Below are positions 35,986 to 44,985 of a DNA stretch of 64,000 nt, piece after piece. The position numbers and the translations under genes were made by a program. Each line of letters opens with the position of its first letter. Position 1 is the first letter of the stretch. The DNA is taken from positions 1-64,000 of the forward strand of contig NZ_LN913001.1 of NCBI RefSeq assembly GCF_001487105.1, read 5' to 3'. A model generated the notes under the pieces. That model worked only from the letters and a program-made list of their open reading frames with translations. It was not told the DNA's origin and did no database searches. The stretch comes from Mediterraneibacter massiliensis (lineage in GTDB: Bacteria > Bacillota > Clostridia > Lachnospirales > Lachnospiraceae).

Positions 35986-36922
35986 GACACAGGCGGAATA
36001 TATGGCTCAAAAATCCAGACAGAAAAAATTAGAAGAGATAAATAAAAAAATCATTGCTGATGGATTAAAACCAACTTCCACCACATTCTAAACGCAGAAA
36101 CAAGTACTCAGAAATGCTATCGAAGAATGCAGCTTGTATTCCAAAAACTTTCAGGAATTCCAATCACTGCTTTTTGAAAAATATCAGATTTCTGTCATTG
36201 AAGAAAGAGGAAGATATCGCTATCTCCATCCGGATCGAAACAAACGGATAACAGAAAAAGCACTCGGAACCCAATATGGGAAAGAACATTTGGAACAGCT
36301 CTTCTTACGAAAAGATCCGATGACCATTCTTTATGTCAGATCGCATTTACGGCTGGTAGTAGATCTGCAGAAAAATGTAAAAGCAATGCAAAGTCCTGGA
36401 TATGCGCATCAGGTAAAAATATCCAACCTTCAAGAAATGGCAAATACCATTATATATGTACAGGAACACGGATACAATACCCAAACCGAGTTAAAAGATA
36501 CCTTTTCCAAAAATCGAAAACAGTTAGAGCAGGCAACTAATCAGCTTATGGAAATGAACGAGGATTTGAAAAACATCAACCGTCAGATTCATTACACTGG
36601 ACAATATTTTGCACACAAGACAATTTATACTGAATTTTTAAAAGCAAAAAACAAAGGCAGATTCCGAAAGGAACACTCCGCTGATATTCAAGCATATGAA
36701 GAAGCCCTTGACTGGCTGAAATCTTTTTATCTAGATGGAAAAATGCTCTCTATCAAATCATTAAAAGAACAAAAAGCCAGCTTACAGGAACAGATCAACC
36801 AGCAAAAATCATCCCTTCAATCTTTAAAGAATCTGGCAAAAGATTTGAAAACTGTAAACCAAAATGTGGAAGCAATTCTCCACAATCCGATTCAGAAAAA
36901 GCACTCAGAACCCGAATTATAA
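35984..36922 (+). pseudogene. Mobilization relaxase, C-terminal part, truncated and interrupted
   Basis: One frame, broken by TAA at 36089-36091, reads VTQAEYMAQKSRQKKLEEI, then TQKQVLRNAIEECSLYSKNF, then RGRYRYLHPDRNKRITEKALG and a long coiled-coil tail (about 36400-36900). These are the segments that follow the nicking domain in relaxases of Tn1549-like elements. The N-terminal catalytic domain is absent, so this copy cannot nick DNA. The uninterrupted part from 36134 (TTG) could still be translated but has no good ribosome binding site. Confidence 0.8.
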
Positions 36923-37033
36923 GTTATGTTACGAAGGAGGAATTATATAATGACATCCTAATAAAAAAACATAAAAAAGTGCCGGACATAAAGACATACA
37001 ATCTTCATACTCAGCTTCAAATACAACAAAAGA

Positions 37034-37053
37034 GTGGGATTTTTTAATCCCAC
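37034..37053. terminator. Small hairpin after the relaxase remnant
   Basis: GTGGGATT and AATCCCAC with a T-rich loop form an 8-bp stem. Just upstream a good ribosome binding site (AAGGAGG) precedes ATG ACA TCC TAA at 36951-36962, the scar of a deleted downstream gene. Confidence 0.55.
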
Positions 37054-37091
37054 CCCAACTGTTGATTTAGAGCCAAAAATTCATTTTAATT

Positions 37092-37274
37092 TTACAAAAG
37101 CGATTGAAGGACCTCTATAAATTCCCATGAATTTACCATTGTATAAGAATGATTATCTATAATTATTTCCTGCATAGAAGTAATACAAATTGTTTTTATT
37201 TGAGAATCTTCTTGTACATACAACATCACTACTTTAGCCGGGATATCATTCTTACTGCCAGTATATTTGAACAA
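37092..37274 (-). CDS. Small hypothetical protein
   Basis: 60 aa starting from TTG (FKYTGSKNDIPAKVVMLYV), with a weak upstream Shine-Dalgarno. No motif recognised. It lies 27 nt downstream of the membrane protein gene in the same direction and could be its operon partner or a fragment. Composition is protein-like. Confidence 0.35.
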   Translation of the reverse strand: MFKYTGSKNDIPAKVVMLYVQEDSQIKTICITSMQEIIIDNHSYTMVNSWEFIEVLQSLL

Positions 37275-37301
37275 GGATGAAAAGTTTCTGTTATAACTAT
37301 A

Positions 37302-37838
37302 CTATTTTGCTGCTGTAGTAACATCCTCTTTTTCCTGAACAGATAATTTGACACAATCAAATCCATTGGCATAAGCTGTACTACTGTTATCAATTCCCGG
37401 TTCTTGTATAGATACTTGAATAGTTTCAGCAGATTCTAATAAATCAGACAAAGGAATCGGTCGGAAATATACAACAAAAATCGTTGTAAATAATAGCAGA
37501 AAACACGCTCTCCCAATTGTTCTGAACCGAATACCATCTATATTTTTTTGATTTTTTATGATCAAAAATAATTCCATACAATACAATATTTCTAAAATAA
37601 GGATTCCTGCATACAAAATATAAATATTATTCGATATACTATAAAAAATCACGATTCCGAAAATAATACAGCCAATCAACAGACATAGCAATCCATGTTT
37701 TTTTATAAAATTGGGGGACAGATTATATTTTTGTAGTATTTTCTTTGAGATAACAGTTTGCTTCCCTGTTAAAAGTTGATGTAATCCAAATGCAGAAAAT
37801 AAAAATGCCAGAACAAACAAATATAACTTAATAGCCAT
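37302..37838 (-). CDS. Hypothetical membrane protein
   Basis: 178 aa with GGAGG 8 nt before ATG. Four hydrophobic segments (about 3-20, 48-66, 72-95 and 108-125) and a soluble C-terminal part (about 130-178), which probably faces outside. No family recognised. It lies in the accessory region between element remnants and the conjugation genes, on the minus strand, and may be cargo. Confidence 0.6.
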   Translation of the reverse strand: MAIKLYLFVLAFLFSAFGLHQLLTGKQTVISKKILQKYNLSPNFIKKHGLLCLLIGCIIFGIVIFYSISNNIYILYAGILILEILYCMELFLIIKNQKNIDGIRFRTIGRACFLLLFTTIFVVYFRPIPLSDLLESAETIQVSIQEPGIDNSSTAYANGFDCVKLSVQEKEDVTTAAK

Positions 37839-38530
37839 GAGATATCCTCCACATGTTTGATATTATACTTTTTCCCGTAATATCTTGCTATCAAAGTTTT
37901 GTAAACAGTATGTAAAATGATCCTCCAATTTCTCATTTATTTGCATTGATGAATCACTTTGCTGTCCTCAAACAAAACAGAACCTTGGATCCGATTCTTT
38001 TTCAAATCAGTTCCAAACGAGCATTTCGTTTGTCATTAGCTGTCGCTAATCATTTTTGAATTGTATTAGCTGAACTTCATTCTCGAATGTTATTTTTTTA
38101 AGCGATATTTTTCAAAAAAAGCGCCCCACTATTTGCTTTTCAGCTAACAGTCGAACGCTTGTATCAGCGTCTCGTATAGGAATCGAACCTATAATTTAGT
38201 CTTAGGAGAACTTGCAACCAAATTAACTAACGTATCACCTAAGCTCCTCTCATACCCTGCGAAGTCCCTAATTTCCTGGGTTTTTTGAGGATTTTAACGG
38301 GATGGAATAGCCTCAAATTCCATCCCATTCCCTGACGTATTCTGCTGTGTACTTAGCATTTAATTAGCGACAATTTGATTTGAACTACGTTCAGCCACCA
38401 AGCAATTAGCAGGCTCTCTTCCCACAAAGAACGTAAAAAGACTATATGCATACACACTATGCACGGAACTCTTTTAGAGTATTTTACCACACATAAACCT
38501 TATTACGCAATTAGAAAGGAATTATTGTCT
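37839..38530. other. Noncoding boundary region upstream of the ICE genes
   Basis: About 690 bp without a gene. It contains a tRNA-like remnant (38167-38245) and a perfect 10-bp inverted repeat GGGATGGAAT/ATTCCATCCC (38299-38308 and 38317-38326). Such a segment could hold an att site, an origin of transfer or an element promoter; I cannot tell which. Confidence 0.45.
38167..38245 (-). pseudogene. tRNA-like remnant, Arg(CCU)-like
   Basis: The minus strand shows an intact T-arm (ATAGG-TTCGATT-CCTAT), a 7-nt anticodon loop CTCCTAA (anticodon CCU) on a 4-bp stem, and an acceptor-like ACGAGACG, but the 5' acceptor and D-arm do not pair. It looks like the 3' half of a tRNA gene, a typical integration target, or a decayed element-borne tRNA. 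Confidence 0.45.
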
Positions 38531-39745
38531 ATGGATTACCAATTAGAATTAAAACAAATTGTGGATTTTCCACGCTGCCGGATTTACCGGGAATTTATAC
38601 AAACGCTCATCAAGGACAGAAACATTCGTACAAACGGAAGTTCCTGTCTTTTTTATTTCCTGATTCTCTGCTCCTATGCAAACTACTCTTCATCCTACCG
38701 TAACATAGAACATCTGACCTATACTGTTGCTCCGGGAGAATGGATCTGCACACTGAAAGAACTGCAGCATCAGTTCCGTTTCCGGTTTCAGCACCAGGTC
38801 CTTTCTGTTCTGGATACCTTGGCAGAACAAAATTTCCTGACTTACACCTTGCATGAGAAAAATCGCATCATCAGATACAAGATCGTGGACTGGCCCAAAG
38901 ACAATACAGCGCTTTCCTACAATTTTCCCTGCAAAAAAGACATTGGATTTTTCTTCTTTCCAATCACAAATGTTCATAAGCTGATTCACATGGGAAAATG
39001 TTCCGAGATGGATGCCCTTCTGGATCTTTGGATCCATGCAGTCTATAATGATCCGTCTGTACGTTGTTCTGATTCCGGTCCGGTTGTTTACTTCAGAAAT
39101 CAGACCGGCAATCCACTCTTCAGTTATCAATACTTGGCAGAACGCTGGCAGCAATCCAAATCTTCCGTCTCACGTCTGCTAAAAAAACTAGAAAACAATG
39201 ACATGATAACTTTAATCTCTTATTCTGGAAAACATGGCAGCATGATCTATCTCAATAATTATCTGTCTGTCATGTTTAATATAAGTGACGTAATGATTGA
39301 CAAGGAGGAAATCGCTATGAAAATGGAACTGCCAATTCACATTCCTGACGAAGTACCTACTGAAGAAACTACCGTTTCCTGCGTTCCGGAATCTGTTGTT
39401 GATGAACAAATCATCGTTTCACAAGAAGGCTTTTGCGTTCCAGAACCGCACACAAAAACCATCGTCCGAAAAGTGGCTGAAATGCTGGAAACACAAGGCA
39501 TTGTGTGCTGTCGATGCCCAAAAGCCAAGTATATATTATCTCCATTATCAGCCTGCAAGGATATAGTATATAGATATTCACTACGTATTATCTGCCCTCT
39601 GGGAAGTGCATCTTACCATTTTGAACTAAAGATCAAACCGCAAAAACCGAAAGCTAAAACCACTCCGTCTGTGCGAACACAAACACAATCTTCTAGTCCA
39701 TCCTTTTCCGAAATACCGGAAATACTACTGAAGGGAGGTGAATAG
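38531..39745 (+). CDS. ICE protein with winged-helix domains, replication-initiator-like
   Basis: 404 aa with start at ATG 38531, 10 nt after AAAGGA; a longer frame to 38459 has no ribosome binding site. The N-terminal half has two winged-helix-like segments (YRNIEHLTYTVAPGEWICTLKELQHQF and YQYLAERWQQSKSSVSRLLKKLENN) reminiscent of RepA-type initiators or MarR-like regulators. The C-terminal third is unique. It opens the element's plus-strand gene series, where replication or regulatory proteins are expected. Function is inferred only. Confidence 0.6.
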   Translation: MDYQLELKQIVDFPRCRIYREFIQTLIKDRNIRTNGSSCLFYFLILCSYANYSSSYRNIEHLTYTVAPGEWICTLKELQHQFRFRFQHQVLSVLDTLAEQNFLTYTLHEKNRIIRYKIVDWPKDNTALSYNFPCKKDIGFFFFPITNVHKLIHMGKCSEMDALLDLWIHAVYNDPSVRCSDSGPVVYFRNQTGNPLFSYQYLAERWQQSKSSVSRLLKKLENNDMITLISYSGKHGSMIYLNNYLSVMFNISDVMIDKEEIAMKMELPIHIPDEVPTEETTVSCVPESVVDEQIIVSQEGFCVPEPHTKTIVRKVAEMLETQGIVCCRCPKAKYILSPLSACKDIVYRYSLRIICPLGSASYHFELKIKPQKPKAKTTPSVRTQTQSSSPSFSEIPEILLKGGE

Positions 39746-39747
39746 AT

Positions 39748-40278
39748 ATGGCAGGAAAACATTATCCACCTGTTGTATCACCCGAAGATAACCCGCTGTA
39801 TCACGATACATACAAACTGCTTCGGTGCTATCGGGATTCTACTTACAGTCTGAAGGTGGCTGTCCGGCAAGTAGAAATACAGTTTCAACTGGAATATAAG
39901 ACCAGCATAGACGAATTTCTGGACTCTATCTATACCGCTGGTGCCGACTTAACCGGAAGCCAAATAGAGGAATGGGCAAAAAGTATCTCCAGAAGCAATA
40001 AGATGATCAAGTTGCTGCTCTCTTCCGTTGATCTTCTCCGCAAAAATCACAAACATGGAGAACAGTATTACTGGATTTTATACTATGCCTTCCTCTCACC
40101 ACAGGAGTTGAAGAATACCGATGAAATTCTGGAGGCATTGGAAGAACATATTGCAAACATCTCCTACCGCACTTATTACCGAAAACGCCAGGCAGCAATC
40201 AATGCATTAAGCAGTATCCTTTGGGGATTTTCTGCAAAAGAAACCTTAGATACGCTAAATAAATTCTTCCCAGAATAG
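39748..40278 (+). CDS. ICE accessory protein, unknown
   Basis: 176 aa. GGGAGGTG lies inside the end of the previous gene, 9 nt before ATG, so they are coupled. Mostly helical, with no membrane segment. The RKRQAAINALSSILWGF segment near the C-terminus resembles the end of phage-type transcriptional activators of the ArpU/RinA sort, but the match is weak. It ends just before a promoter/attenuator region. Confidence 0.55.
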   Translation: MAGKHYPPVVSPEDNPLYHDTYKLLRCYRDSTYSLKVAVRQVEIQFQLEYKTSIDEFLDSIYTAGADLTGSQIEEWAKSISRSNKMIKLLLSSVDLLRKNHKHGEQYYWILYYAFLSPQELKNTDEILEALEEHIANISYRTYYRKRQAAINALSSILWGFSAKETLDTLNKFFPE

Positions 40279-40302
40279 AGATGGCATAATATTGTCACTA
40301 CA

Positions 40303-40402
40303 TTGACCTGTTTCTGCGATTGAAGGGGAATTTTACCCATGTTACAATAGGTATTGCTTATAGTATTCCTATTTTTCCCGCACCTGATATGGTGCTTTTT
40401 TT
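40303..40402 (+). promoter_or_regulatory. ICE promoter module A with leader terminator
   Basis: TTCTGCGATT (40312-40321), -35 TTGAAG (40320-40325), a 17-bp spacer holding the inverted repeat GGGGAATTTTACCC, and -10 TACAAT (40343-40348), extended by TG. About 30 nt into the transcript comes GCACC-TGATAT-GGTGC plus T7 (40380-40402), resembling a leader terminator. The same arrangement recurs at 50552-50668. Confidence 0.65.
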
Positions 40403-40534
40403 GTACCCGAAAACCAATCGCTGACAGCAAGATTCCTTCTGCTATACGTACAGCATACTTCTATCAAATAAGAAACGTAGATTGTACGTACAGCGTAAGT
40501 ACATTTTCTATATATGAACAGAAGGGAGATACCC

Positions 40535-41065
40535 ATGAAAACACGAAACGAACTCTACAATGGGGAAGGAGCCGAACTATTGCGATTTATCACTACATAT
40601 CACACACTTTTGTATGAACAAGCTTTACGGCTATTCCCCAAAAACAGAGATTCTATCAAATCTCTGATTACCAGTCTTGTCAAACAAGGTAGGATTATCC
40701 ACGACAAAGAGAATGACCTACTCTGTGACACTGCCGAATCAGCATCCAATCCGGATTATGGCATGATCGCCGCATTCTGGGTTCTATTGGACTTCAAAAA
40801 AGCAGTTGTCTACCATACAAGCGGAGATTTTCCAATAAAACTCAACTTTTTTTCAAAAGATGAATGGTATGAGATTTTATATATTCCACTGGAACAGGAA
40901 TATCTTATCAATCATGTAATGGAATCACAATCTGCAGACCAAGTAAAACGGCTGGTTGTCTTAGAAAATGAGGGGCAGGCTAGAAAGGTCACCATAGACA
41001 ATGTGGTAGCCTTTTGCTTAGTGGATACTACCAGCGGAGTTGTCAGTTACTATACAAAGAAATGA
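40535..41065 (+). CDS. ICE accessory protein, DUF5697-like
   Basis: 176 aa from ATG 40535, 7 nt after GGGAG. The beginning MKTRNELYNGEGAELLRFITT and the wHTH-like part (YEQALRLFPKNRDSIKSLITSLVKQGRI) suggest a DNA-binding N-terminus; the second half (SGDFPIKLNFFSKDEWYEILYI) resembles a small alpha/beta domain. It is recurrent in Tn1549-related elements; the DUF label is from memory and not checked. Transcribed from promoter module A. Confidence 0.6.
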   Translation: MKTRNELYNGEGAELLRFITTYHTLLYEQALRLFPKNRDSIKSLITSLVKQGRIIHDKENDLLCDTAESASNPDYGMIAAFWVLLDFKKAVVYHTSGDFPIKLNFFSKDEWYEILYIPLEQEYLINHVMESQSADQVKRLVVLENEGQARKVTIDNVVAFCLVDTTSGVVSYYTKK

Positions 41066-41071
41066 GGTCCT

Positions 41072-41737
41072 ATGAATAATAAAACCATTTACGAGCGTCT
41101 TCAACAGATTGAAGATGAAATACAAAGGCTAAACAACACGCTTTTTGCACTGAAGACCACAGACATAAAAGTATATGGCAAGCGTTATGAGGAACTAAGC
41201 ACCAGTGCTGCCCTGCGATCAGAACGTATTACATGCCAACTCAGGAATTTGGTATTCACTATTTCTTCCAGTGGAAAATCAGATTATCTGAAACAGGCTG
41301 CAGATGTACAGGGAATCCAAATTTCCAGTTCCGAACAAATACTAACCATTACACTACCTGGTCTTTTACCCAAACGGAAGGTAAGAACCAATACTGCTTT
41401 CCTACATGAACCATTAAATCTTGCCTTGCAGACCTACATTCTGGAACATCCCATTCAACTATACCAAAACTGTGTAGTTTGTTTTAGCCAGATATATGAC
41501 CAGAACCTTTCACTGCATCGCGTCCGCGATTATGACAATCTGGAGTTTAAACAAATTCTGGACACCATTGCTGCCTATGTATTGGTAGATGATACCGGAT
41601 TATTATGCGACTCTTATCATACAACGGAACTGGGAACCCATGACCATACTATCGTGTCTATCATGGATTGCGAAGCCTTTGCCGGTTGGATAAAAAGCCG
41701 ACAAAAGTGTATAAGAACCATATCGGAAATTTCGTGA
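41072..41737 (+). CDS. ICE accessory protein, unknown (coiled-coil N-terminus)
   Basis: 221 aa, 6 nt after the preceding gene. Residues 3-28 predict a coiled coil (IYERLQQIEDEIQRLNNTLF). A globular part with ITLPGLLPKRKV follows. No membrane segment or catalytic motif. It ends shortly before a terminator at 41775-41803. It probably belongs to the regulatory or replication module of the element. Confidence 0.55.
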   Translation: MNNKTIYERLQQIEDEIQRLNNTLFALKTTDIKVYGKRYEELSTSAALRSERITCQLRNLVFTISSSGKSDYLKQAADVQGIQISSSEQILTITLPGLLPKRKVRTNTAFLHEPLNLALQTYILEHPIQLYQNCVVCFSQIYDQNLSLHRVRDYDNLEFKQILDTIAAYVLVDDTGLLCDSYHTTELGTHDHTIVSIMDCEAFAGWIKSRQKCIRTISEIS

Positions 41738-41774
41738 TATTTCCACACAAATATCCGACATGGGTAATCTTTCT

Positions 41775-41803
41775 GCAGAGACCTTATAATCTCTGCTGTT
41801 TTT
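41775..41803 (+). terminator. Terminator after the accessory operon
   Basis: GCAGAGA (41775-41781) pairs with TCTCTGC (41790-41796) and is followed by TGTTTTT. Confidence 0.8.
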
Positions 41804-41875
41804 ATGCCAGAAAATACTTCCCGGCTACCCAAGTATAGGCTGGCATAGGTAATAACTGAATTGAGGTGACTTGTT

Positions 41876-42985
41876 TTGATAAAACCAGACTCTATGAAAT
41901 ATCAGGTTCTGGAAATGGTCGGAATTAGTGGAGAATTTCCGGTCAATCAGCTACACCGGCTGATAGAAAGCAGCTCTTATGCCGAAAAAATCATAACTGA
42001 GCTGAAAAACGAAAAGCTGATCCGAACGCATTACCGGGACCGGCTAAGAGGTTATCGCTTAACCAAACATGCCAAAGAACTCCTGCTCGCACAAAATATG
42101 CCCCGTTTCCATGACTATCTTACTGGAAATACAGAAACAAATCTGATCCGCAGCGAACTTCCCAGAAGAATCCGTCTGCATCAAAAAGCTGAAATCTATC
42201 TGACTTTACTACATGCCAACATTCCTATCTTCTATGATGTAAAGCCTAATATTTTCAGCAGGACTTGCGAAGCGGACAGCTCCTTTATACAAGATCTTCC
42301 ACTTTTTTACAGTTCCAGAGAAATAAAAACTCTCGGTTATGATACAACGAAAATCCGAAATTCTCGAAGCGTCGGGATTCTGTTATCCCCACAGTATGTT
42401 TACGCACTCTATAATACTGGGAACAGTGTCCTGAAATGGGAATATAAGACCGAAGTGAGACTTACTGCTTTTCTGCAGCATTACCTGCAGGGACGCCCCT
42501 ACCATGGAAGACCTGCTGTACGAGCAATTATGACCGGAAAAGATATGGATACTGCCTATCATTTACTGACAAGCACTGGCGGATACCGAAAATCGCTCTT
42601 TCTTTTAGATACTACCTATGAGCATTTCCACTATCTGCCCAATAATATTTATGGCGAATATCTGTTGCGTCTGCTTGTGCGACCACAAATGCTGCAGCAA
42701 CTTGATCGGTTATTGTTATCAGACTATTTCTCTCACCAAGAAGAACTACCGATTGAGCATGATGGCATAGATAGCCAGAACCATCCCGTCCTGCTTGCTT
42801 ATGATTTTGACATGCAACGAATCAACCGTTTCAATACTGGTTTGAATGTATATGATCTTTCAGGAATCCTGGTATGCTTTGACTTTCAGATTCCTTGTCT
42901 GCGGAAATATCTAACCGCAGATATACAGTTTTCCAGTATTGACTTTCAAAAATTCAAAAGGGGGTTTTTCCATGAAAAGCCGTAA
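41876..42985 (+). CDS. ICE winged-helix protein, replication-relaxation-like
   Basis: 369 aa from TTG 41876, 8 nt after GAGGTG. The N-terminal 60 residues form a winged helix (MKYQVLEMVGISGEFPVNQL, KIITELKNEKLIRTHYRDR). The rest resembles the nuclease-like fold of replication-relaxation proteins with SRSVGILLSPQYVYALY, but I see no clear active site. The C-terminus overlaps the VirD4 start by 14 nt. It is likely a regulator or accessory factor of DNA processing. Confidence 0.55.
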   Translation: MIKPDSMKYQVLEMVGISGEFPVNQLHRLIESSSYAEKIITELKNEKLIRTHYRDRLRGYRLTKHAKELLLAQNMPRFHDYLTGNTETNLIRSELPRRIRLHQKAEIYLTLLHANIPIFYDVKPNIFSRTCEADSSFIQDLPLFYSSREIKTLGYDTTKIRNSRSVGILLSPQYVYALYNTGNSVLKWEYKTEVRLTAFLQHYLQGRPYHGRPAVRAIMTGKDMDTAYHLLTSTGGYRKSLFLLDTTYEHFHYLPNNIYGEYLLRLLVRPQMLQQLDRLLLSDYFSHQEELPIEHDGIDSQNHPVLLAYDFDMQRINRFNTGLNVYDLSGILVCFDFQIPCLRKYLTADIQFSSIDFQKFKRGFFHEKP

Positions 42986-44966
42986 CTGGTGGAAGCTTCT
43001 TTATCTGCTCCCCATCTGTGCCTGTACCGTCTATGCTGGAGGGTATGTAGCACAATTCATAAAAAATTATCAGGAATGGACGGCGGCTGGAAACTTTGCC
43101 GGGAACGGTACTTATCCAAAACCAGCCTCCCTTCATCCGCTTGACTGTATCCATACAATCCTACACCATTTCCCGTACAATCTGTATGGGATTTTTCTGT
43201 GTCTGACTGTATTTGGACTGATTACCTTCCTGCTGATGCGAATGGGAAATGACCGAAATGGAGAAATCAGTGATCGTGACCGAAATTTTAATTACTCCAC
43301 GCAGGGAACCTACGGCACTTCCGGATTTATGACATCGGATGAAATGTTTAAAGTTTTGGAATTAGCTGGAGATGTAAAGAAAAATCAGGGAACCATTCTG
43401 GGAAAACTGAATGGGAAAGCTGTATGTCTTCCAAATAAAACGCGGCTAAATAGAAACATTGCTGTCTACGGCGCATCCGGAAGTATGAAAAGCCGCGCCT
43501 TTGCCCGCAATATGATCTTCCAGTGTGTTGCCAGAGGAGAAAGTTTAATCATTACTGATCCCAAAAGCGAACTCTATGAAAGTATGTCTGTTTATTTGGA
43601 AAATGAAGGTTATACAGTAAAAGCATTTAATCTGGTCAATCCGGAAAACTCCGACAGTTGGAATTGTCTGGGTGAAATCAACGGGCAGGAAACGATGGCT
43701 CAAGTATTTGCAGATGTCATTATCCAGAATACGGGTTCCGGAAAAGGAGATCATTTCTGGGATAATGCGGAGATGAATCTGCTAAAAGCCTTAGTCCTCT
43801 ATGTGGATCAAGGATTTCCTGCAGAAGCAAAAAATATCGGACAGGTTTACAAATTATTGACTATGAGTTCAGAAAAAGAACTAAACAGCCTGTTCGATCT
43901 GCTTCCGGTATCCCATCCAGCGAAAGTTCCCTACTGTATCTACAAGCAGGCTAGTGATACTGTGCGAAGCGGTGTTATTATCGGCTTAGGTGCCAGACTT
44001 CAGGTATTTCAGAATAAACTCATTCGGCAAATTACCTCTTATAATGAAATAGATCTGGCACTTCCAGGGAAACAGAAATGTGCTTACTTTTGCATTACCT
44101 CTGATCAGGACAGTACCTTTGATTTTTTGTCCTCTCTGTTTATGACTTTCATCTTTATCAAACTGGTTCGTTATGCAGACAAGTATGGAGAAGATGGAAA
44201 GCTACCTGTTGCTGTACATATACTGGCTGATGAACTTGCCAACACTGGGGCTATTCTGGAATTGAATAAGAAAATCAGTGTAATCCGAAGCCGTAATCTT
44301 AGCATTTCCTGTATCTTTCAAAATTTGCCTCAGATGCAGAACCGCTATCCATTCAACCAATGGCAGGAAATCATCGGCAACTGTGATACTCAGTTATTTT
44401 TGGGATGTACTGATGAGGTTACAGCTACATTTATCAGTAATCGGAGTGGCGATGTAACTGTCGGTGTCAGCAGCGAAGCCAAACAACTCAATAGCTGGAG
44501 AGTCTCCGATTACACGCCGGAATACCGCCGTACAAAATCTATCGGAAAACGCAAGCTCCTAACTCCGGATGAAATCTTACGCCTCCCACTCGATGAAGCG
44601 TTGATTATTCTGCGCGGACAGAAGGTACTTCGTGTGGAAAAATACGATTATACACTGCATCCGGACGCAAAGAAACTAATTCCACGAAAAGCATCAGATC
44701 ATATTCCGGCGTGGCGTGAAAACGGAATTCATGAAGAATCGGATTATATGCCAAAATCTCCGGCTACTGCCACGCGAAAAAAACGCGGCTCTGCGTCTGG
44801 AAATACAGCCAGAAAAAAAGTGCAGGAGCCACTATATATATCTGAACCTGTTTATCAGGAACCATGCTATGACGAATTCAATCCAGAATTTCTCTCAGAG
44901 GACTCGGAAGATAATTTCCCAGACTCTGAAATGGTTCCGTTAGATAAAAAATCAATTATGTCATAA
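42972..44966 (+). CDS. virD4: VirD4/TraG-type coupling protein
   Basis: 664 aa from ATG 42972, 7 nt after AGGGGG. Two N-terminal membrane helices (about 5-25 and 65-85) anchor a cytoplasmic ATPase: Walker A-like GASGSMKS (167-174), Walker B region HILADELANTG, and the downstream SCIFQNLPQMQNRYP sensor. It couples the relaxase-DNA complex to the type IV channel. The Met in place of the usual Gly before Lys in Walker A is noted; similar GxxGSxKS forms exist in Gram-positive coupling proteins. The C-terminal 80 residues are basic, then acidic. Confidence 0.92.
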   Translation: MKSRNWWKLLYLLPICACTVYAGGYVAQFIKNYQEWTAAGNFAGNGTYPKPASLHPLDCIHTILHHFPYNLYGIFLCLTVFGLITFLLMRMGNDRNGEISDRDRNFNYSTQGTYGTSGFMTSDEMFKVLELAGDVKKNQGTILGKLNGKAVCLPNKTRLNRNIAVYGASGSMKSRAFARNMIFQCVARGESLIITDPKSELYESMSVYLENEGYTVKAFNLVNPENSDSWNCLGEINGQETMAQVFADVIIQNTGSGKGDHFWDNAEMNLLKALVLYVDQGFPAEAKNIGQVYKLLTMSSEKELNSLFDLLPVSHPAKVPYCIYKQASDTVRSGVIIGLGARLQVFQNKLIRQITSYNEIDLALPGKQKCAYFCITSDQDSTFDFLSSLFMTFIFIKLVRYADKYGEDGKLPVAVHILADELANTGAILELNKKISVIRSRNLSISCIFQNLPQMQNRYPFNQWQEIIGNCDTQLFLGCTDEVTATFISNRSGDVTVGVSSEAKQLNSWRVSDYTPEYRRTKSIGKRKLLTPDEILRLPLDEALIILRGQKVLRVEKYDYTLHPDAKKLIPRKASDHIPAWRENGIHEESDYMPKSPATATRKKRGSASGNTARKKVQEPLYISEPVYQEPCYDEFNPEFLSEDSEDNFPDSEMVPLDKKSIMS

Positions 44967-44985
44967 GTATGAAAGGAGACACATT

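Noticed and set aside
38690-39154. 154-aa minus-strand frame
   Set aside because: Shadow of the winged-helix gene at 38531-39745, with no ribosome site.
41741-41780. Third copy of the ICE promoter module
   Set aside because: CATGGGTAATC resembles part of the motif in reverse, but no promoter boxes fit and the neighbouring sequence is a plain terminator.
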